Of a stretch of DNA of 64,000 nucleotides, positions 58,942-64,000 are shown piece by piece. Made by a program: the position numbers and the translations under genes. Source of the DNA: an uncultured Lachnospiraceae bacterium (GTDB taxonomy: Bacteria > Bacillota > Clostridia > Lachnospirales > Lachnospiraceae); NCBI GenBank assembly GCA_947589155.1, contig CANQBH010000001.1, positions 1 to 64,000 of the forward strand, in the 5' to 3' direction. The notes below the pieces were generated by a model that was not told the origin of the DNA, did not search any database, and saw only the letters and a program-made list of their open reading frames with translations. Every line of letters begins with the position of its first letter. The first letter of the stretch is position 1.

Positions 58942-60026
58942 AGAGCGGGATGAAAAAGATCGGATTACTGACGTATTATGCGACGCATAATTACGGTACG
59001 GCGCTGCAATGTTTTGCGCTGAAACAGGCCATAGAAGCGATGGGAGATCATGAGGTGGAAGTGATTCCGTATATGTATCTTCCGATAGACAAAACGGTCA
59101 ACGGATTTTCGGGAGAAAAACTGCGCGCCGCTTACGACCGGAGGATCGAAGCGTTTTATGCGTTTCAGCAGGAGATCTTGGGGTGCCGGAAGAAGCGGAT
59201 CGAGAAACTGACGGCGGAAGAAGCGGATTACGACGCCTGTATCGTCGGCAGCGATACGGTCTGGGATATCAACCAGAACAACGACGAGTCATATTTTCTG
59301 GGCTGGGTTCCAAAAGGAACAAAAAAGATCTCTTACGCGGCTTCGACGGCGGAGCGGGCGCTTATGACGGAACGGCATTTGGAGTGTTTCAGAAAGTACC
59401 TCAAAGATTTTGATGCGATCTCCGTCAGGGAAGGATATCTCGCGGAGACGATCGAAAAGGTGACCGGCAGACATGCGGAAACGGTATTAGACCCGACGCT
59501 GCTTTTGTCGAGGGAGGACTACGAGCCTTTGGAAGAACCGGCGGATCTGCCGAAATCCCCATATATTTTGGTCTATTGGGTCAACTATGACAACGCCGCG
59601 ACGCATTATGTACACCAGATGGTCAACCGTCTGGCGATCGAAAGAAATATGGAAGTCGTGCATTTTATCTATAACGCGCCGTATTATCTGTTCAGCGGGA
59701 AGGACAAGACGATGGCGTTTGCAACGATCGGGGAATTTCTGACATATCTGCGTAACGCTTCTATGGTCTTTACTTCTTCATTCCACGGAACGACGTTATC
59801 GCTGGTGTATCGGAAACCGTTTTATACCTTTTGCCCGGGCGGCGCGGAATCGCGTTCAGGTTCTCTGCTCGGAAGGATCGGGCTGGAAGACAGGATGCTT
59901 TGTCCGGATCTTGATCTTGGGAGCAAAAAGACCGGGGATCGTTATGATAACGCCTGCGTGGAGGCGTTGGAAAGGGAGATCGAACGGTCGAAAGCATTTT
60001 TGCGAAATGCGCTGGAGGAAGGATGA
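58938..60026 (+). CDS. Polysaccharide pyruvyl transferase family protein
   Basis: MKKIGLLTYYATHNYGTALQCFALKQAIE...VGSDTVWDI...VFTSSFHGTTLSLVYRKPFYTF. Confidence 0.9.
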   Translation: MKSGMKKIGLLTYYATHNYGTALQCFALKQAIEAMGDHEVEVIPYMYLPIDKTVNGFSGEKLRAAYDRRIEAFYAFQQEILGCRKKRIEKLTAEEADYDACIVGSDTVWDINQNNDESYFLGWVPKGTKKISYAASTAERALMTERHLECFRKYLKDFDAISVREGYLAETIEKVTGRHAETVLDPTLLLSREDYEPLEEPADLPKSPYILVYWVNYDNAATHYVHQMVNRLAIERNMEVVHFIYNAPYYLFSGKDKTMAFATIGEFLTYLRNASMVFTSSFHGTTLSLVYRKPFYTFCPGGAESRSGSLLGRIGLEDRMLCPDLDLGSKKTGDRYDNACVEALEREIERSKAFLRNALEEG

Positions 60027-60027
60027 G

Positions 60028-61077
60028 ATGGAACAAAAACTGCCGCTGGTCAGTATCGCGATTCCGAATTACAATTACGGCAGATATCTAAAAAACTGTC
60101 TGGAGAGCGTGCTGAATCAGACATATCCGAATATCGAAGTAATCTTCAATGACAATGCGTCCACCGACGATTCCTATGAAATCGCGCTGTCGTACAGAAA
60201 AAAATTCCTTGAAAAGAACATATTTTACCGTGTCGGCAGAAACAAAAGGAACATGGGATCGGAAGTCAACAGCAGGATCTGTTTGCAGTATATCGAAGGA
60301 AAATATATGTATTTTCTGGCGTCGGACGACGCGGTGGAGCCGACGTTTATCGAGCGGTGCGTAAATGTCTTTGAAACGTATCCGTCGGTCAACTGCGTAA
60401 TGACGCATCGGAAAGAGATCGACGAGAACGGGAAGGTCAGTGAAACGCCGCCGTTTTATCGGACGTCCTGCGTCGTCAAAGCGGAAGAACAACTGGCGGT
60501 CTTTATGATGGCGGGCATTGCGATCCCCTCCCAGTGTATGCGGCGTCGGACGACTACCCTAAAACAGAATAAACATATGCGGAACTGTCAGGTGGCGGGC
60601 GACTGGATGAATAATGTTATCTACGCGCTTTCCGGCGACGTTGCCTACATCAAGGATCCGCTGTGTTTTTATCGCGTACATTCATCAAATGAAACAAGCG
60701 AATCGGAACGGAATATGCTCGCGGTGATGGAACACTATACGCTGGTCAATTATTATGCAGAACTTGCGGACATTTTTGGATATAAAAAGGCCGCGGGACG
60801 CAGAGAAGAAGCGATAAAAAAACTCGGCGGAATGTGCGTAAGATATGCGGAGCATATGGTCAGGGAGCGGCGGTATGCGACCGCAAAACGCTATATGGAA
60901 CTGGCGGCGGTGTTTGATGAAGACATCATAAACGATCCGACGTATCAGGAGTATGGGTGGGAGATCGGACGCCTGTTGAGAGGGGAAGAATCGTCGGGCA
61001 CGTTTGCAAGCGCATACAGCGGCAGGACCGTCTCCTACGATCCGCCGGAACACAGCATAGAACTGGAAGGAGAATGA
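60028..61077 (+). CDS. Glycosyltransferase family 2
   Basis: LVSIAIPNYNYGRYLKNCLESVLNQTYPNIEVIFNDNASTDDS...YFLASDDAVEP; ATG 60028. Confidence 0.9.
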   Translation: MEQKLPLVSIAIPNYNYGRYLKNCLESVLNQTYPNIEVIFNDNASTDDSYEIALSYRKKFLEKNIFYRVGRNKRNMGSEVNSRICLQYIEGKYMYFLASDDAVEPTFIERCVNVFETYPSVNCVMTHRKEIDENGKVSETPPFYRTSCVVKAEEQLAVFMMAGIAIPSQCMRRRTTTLKQNKHMRNCQVAGDWMNNVIYALSGDVAYIKDPLCFYRVHSSNETSESERNMLAVMEHYTLVNYYAELADIFGYKKAAGRREEAIKKLGGMCVRYAEHMVRERRYATAKRYMELAAVFDEDIINDPTYQEYGWEIGRLLRGEESSGTFASAYSGRTVSYDPPEHSIELEGE

Positions 61078-61078
61078 G

Positions 61079-61954
61079 ATGAACGAGAAATTGGTAACGA
61101 TCATCGTCTTGGCGTATAACGACGCGGACGATCTCGAAGAATCCCTAAACAGTATTTTGGCGCAGACCTACCGCAATATGGAAGTGATCGTGATCGATAA
61201 TGCGTCGGAGGACGCTACCTATGAGACGATACTCTCTTTCCAGCCGGCATTTAAGAGAAGCGGGATCTATTACAGCGTCGATTATCCGAAACGGAGGCTG
61301 ACCGATCATAACGCGAAGATCATGGGGATGAACCATGAGGAAGGGGATTATGTCTATGTGATGTCGCCGCAGTGCGTTCTGCGCGAGGATTTTATAGAGC
61401 GGATCGTCAAAGAATTTGAAGACGACAGCGTCGGCGTGGTCGCGCTGTCTTCGTTGAAACAGGGCGCGGTCAGCGGGAAGGAATTTCAGGAAGCGCTGTT
61501 TGCGGATCCTTCCGATCTGCGGATCGGGGAGGCTGCCTACCGAAGGAGAGATATGCTGGTGGCAAACAGGAATTGCTATGTATTCGAGGACTTTCAGGAG
61601 ACTTACGACGCGTTCCTGACCGCGTTTGAATCAAACGCGGTGTTTCTGGAGAAAGGCTATATGCGGCGGAAGGAAAAGAAAGAGCGTCTGACCAATCAGG
61701 AACTTCTGTTTTTTATCGAACAGTATACGCTGATGATCGCGTGGGTGCAAAAATGTATCGCGTTTGACCGGCGAATGGAAGAAGACGTTTTTGAAGGGGC
61801 GTGCAGACGGCTGGGCGAGAGGATCGTGGAAGCGTGCGCGCAGGCGATGGCAGAAGATAAAAGCCTTGCAAGGCGCTATCTGCATTTGGCGCTGGCGATA
61901 GATCCGACGTTGGAAGACGATCCAAAACTGTTAAAGATCAAAGAGCGGCTGTAA
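61079..61954 (+). CDS. Glycosyltransferase family 2-like, DXD motif not evident
   Basis: VTIIVLAYNDADDLEESLNSILAQTYRNMEVIVIDNASEDAT; SPQCVL at the position of SDDAVE in the upstream paralog. Confidence 0.85.
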   Translation: MNEKLVTIIVLAYNDADDLEESLNSILAQTYRNMEVIVIDNASEDATYETILSFQPAFKRSGIYYSVDYPKRRLTDHNAKIMGMNHEEGDYVYVMSPQCVLREDFIERIVKEFEDDSVGVVALSSLKQGAVSGKEFQEALFADPSDLRIGEAAYRRRDMLVANRNCYVFEDFQETYDAFLTAFESNAVFLEKGYMRRKEKKERLTNQELLFFIEQYTLMIAWVQKCIAFDRRMEEDVFEGACRRLGERIVEACAQAMAEDKSLARRYLHLALAIDPTLEDDPKLLKIKERL

Positions 61955-61973
61955 CGGCGGAAAGGAGAAAGAC

Positions 61974-63221
61974 ATGAAATATCTGATATGGGGAACAGGA
62001 AAGCATTGCGACGACCGGCTGTTCTGCTATCCGCAGATTCTTGAAGAAACGGTCTGCTTTATAGACGCACGCGGGGGGGTAATACAGGAATGGTACGGAC
62101 GCAGGGTGATTGTGCAAGAGGAGATCCAAAACTATGCGTTTGATAAGATCGTGATCGCGGCGGTGCAAAAGTATGACGAGATCAAGCGGTTGTGCATGGA
62201 ACAGCACGGCATCGGTGAAGATCGGATCGTCTCCATCGACCGGCTGATAACGCAGAAACTGATCGACGGGGAGTGGGAGCCGGGCGAAGTGATACTGGAA
62301 GCGAGTACGCTCTGCCAGTTGGACTGTGTGCAGTGCTATATGCGAAAAGGAAATAATCTGAGTTATAATGCGGGATATCTGCGCTTTTCTGATTTTAAGA
62401 AACTGATCGATGAAAACCCTTTCATCCGCTCCGTCGAACTATCGAACAACGGCGAGATCTTTTTGAATCCGGAACTGGATCAGATCATTGCTTACGCTTA
62501 CGAAAAGAACGTCAGGCTGACCGCGTGGAACGGCGTGAATTTTAATACCGTATCGGACGGTATGCTGGAAGATCTCGTGAAGTACGGCTTTCGGGAACTT
62601 TTTATCGCACTGGACGGGGCGAGTCAGGAAACCTACAAGATCTACCGCCGGAAGGGCGATTTTGACAAAGTGATCGAGAACATCCGGAAGTTAAACGCCT
62701 ATAAAGAAAAATATGGGTCGCCGTATCCGCGGCTGACGTGGCAGTTTGTCATCATGCCGTCTACGGAGAACGATATCGCCGCGGCAAAGGAAATGGCGAA
62801 AGAACTGGGTATGGAGATCTCGTTTCGGCTGACATGGGATTATGGCTATGCGCCGGCCGATCCGGAGCGGATCAAAAAAGAAACGGGACTGGATTGCATT
62901 TCCAGAAAGGAATACGACGCAAAGAATGAATTGATGTATAACACTTCCTGTTTGCAGTTGTTTACAAGACCGGCGATCAACTGGGACGGACGTTTTGTGG
63001 GCTGCTGCTGTCCGGCATATGATCTGTATCCCGATTCGGAGAATGTATTTGAAAAGGGCTTCCTGCCGGTGTACCATTCGGATAACGTAAACTTTGCCAA
63101 AGGGCTGGTGACGGGAAGGCAGAAGGACGAGGGCGAAAAAAGGGTGCCGTGCCAGACCTGCCGTTTTTGGCCGACGATGAAAAAGAAAAACGCATATATT
63201 GTTCCTGCCGATCTTTTTTAA
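61974..63221 (+). CDS. Radical SAM/SPASM protein with N-terminal Rossmann-like module
   Basis: MKYLIWGTGKHCDDRLFCYPQ; LEASTLCQLDCVQCYMRKGNN; C-terminal Cys-rich SPASM-like CCCPAYDL...CQTCRFWP. Confidence 0.88.
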   Translation: MKYLIWGTGKHCDDRLFCYPQILEETVCFIDARGGVIQEWYGRRVIVQEEIQNYAFDKIVIAAVQKYDEIKRLCMEQHGIGEDRIVSIDRLITQKLIDGEWEPGEVILEASTLCQLDCVQCYMRKGNNLSYNAGYLRFSDFKKLIDENPFIRSVELSNNGEIFLNPELDQIIAYAYEKNVRLTAWNGVNFNTVSDGMLEDLVKYGFRELFIALDGASQETYKIYRRKGDFDKVIENIRKLNAYKEKYGSPYPRLTWQFVIMPSTENDIAAAKEMAKELGMEISFRLTWDYGYAPADPERIKKETGLDCISRKEYDAKNELMYNTSCLQLFTRPAINWDGRFVGCCCPAYDLYPDSENVFEKGFLPVYHSDNVNFAKGLVTGRQKDEGEKRVPCQTCRFWPTMKKKNAYIVPADLF

Positions 63222-63246
63222 GCCTCGGCAGCGGAGAGGTTGCATT

Positions 63247-64000
63247 ATGAATTATGAGGAGTATATCAGACAGATCAAGACCGCAGTCAGGAAAAAAGAC
63301 GAAAAAAAACTTGCCGAACTGAAAAAGTACAAGCCGGAGTCGCTGCTGCTTTGCAACGCGGAAGTACAGCGCCGGTTGGAGTCGCCGGAAGACGGGGTGC
63401 CTCTGACTGCGCCGGTCAGCGGGAAATATACGCTTCAGTACGATTACGGGCACAATCTCGAGGCGCTGCAGCTGATTCAAAAAGCGCATGAGTACCGCCG
63501 CCATTTCTGGTCGGTGGAACGCCTCGACAAACAGATCCGTCTCCTGCAGGACGATCTGTCGTTCCTCGACGAGTTATACGCCGTCTGCGAAACGGGAACT
63601 GTTTCCGAGATCTACAAAGCGCTCTATACGTCATCGGAATTTCTGGGCGTCGTTTTGTTTTACGAATCCCTTTCCGAGGAAGAACGCGAACGATATGCGG
63701 TCAAAAAGATCGTCGATCCGGCGACGATCGTTAATTTATCCTTTTTTGTTGAAAAACTGCAAAAAGAAGGCGGCAGTTTCGTTCTCGTCAAAGATGAAAA
63801 GAACGGGCCGCTGATCGAGTGCCTCGCGCAGAGGCTCGCGGCGATGGGAAAACGCGCCTGTATCATCGAGGAGGCGATCTGCGAGGACGCGGTGAATCCG
63901 ATCGAGATCAGGGATACGCTCGCGCTTACCGTAGAAAATATCACGCAGGAAGGGAATATCGTCAGGGTACTTCCGATCGAGATCCGCTATGCGGACGGCA
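63247..64000 (+). CDS. Uncharacterised protein, 3' truncated by window edge
   Basis: Read manually: MNYEEYIRQIKTAVRKKDEKKLAELKKYKPESLLLCNAEVQRRLESPEDG... open to base 64000; absent from the ORF track. Confidence 0.75.
   Translation, partial: MNYEEYIRQIKTAVRKKDEKKLAELKKYKPESLLLCNAEVQRRLESPEDGVPLTAPVSGKYTLQYDYGHNLEALQLIQKAHEYRRHFWSVERLDKQIRLLQDDLSFLDELYAVCETGTVSEIYKALYTSSEFLGVVLFYESLSEEERERYAVKKIVDPATIVNLSFFVEKLQKEGGSFVLVKDEKNGPLIECLAQRLAAMGKRACIIEEAICEDAVNPIEIRDTLALTVENITQEGNIVRVLPIEIRYADG

Noticed and set aside
1-64000. CRISPR arrays, rRNA, tRNA, transposases, prophage
   Set aside because: No regularly spaced repeats, rRNA/tRNA-like segments, DDE transposase or phage structural motifs were recognised on reading; a tRNAscan/CRISPR finder run would be decisive.

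Overview
64-kb window from a motile Gram-positive Clostridia-type genome (Lachnospiraceae-like by gene content; inference only). Left part (1-13.3 kb): a small graveyard of gene remnants, then ordinary metabolic and accessory genes (SDRs, GH32 sucrase, rubredoxin-flavin reductase, nitroreductase, FUSC transporter, divergent MATE pair, EAL protein). 13.3-23.7 kb: an L-arabinose-type module (AraA, HK/substrate-binding protein/AraC-type RR sensory trio, four-gene sugar ABC importer). 23.8-39.9 kb: two MCPs and a late flagellar block flgM-flgN-flgK-flgK-flgL-fliW-csrA-flaG-fliD-fliS-fliT-like-fliC-fliC, with readable sigma-28 promoters, terminators and CsrA-type GGA hairpins. 40.0-64.0 kb: a large presumptive flagellin-glycan island. 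It holds a four-domain GT/TPR/LicD-like protein; a nucleotide-sugar block (RfbF, UXS-like decarboxylase, UDP-Glc-DH-like dehydrogenase, RfbH, aldolase fusion, TPP enzyme) that could make a branched 3-deoxy sugar; and a run of genes (acyltransferase, two FkbM methyltransferases, three radical SAM proteins, two pyruvyl-transferase-like proteins) that nearly all carry the same Rossmann-like 'WGxG' module. Several of these genes carry poly-G tracts inside that module. Two (G6 at 52438, G9 at 58274) are frameshifted exactly at the tract and would be restored by adding one G, suggesting phase-variable glycan genes or homopolymer sequencing errors. The last CDS (63247 to window end) is missing from the ORF track because it is open at the edge.
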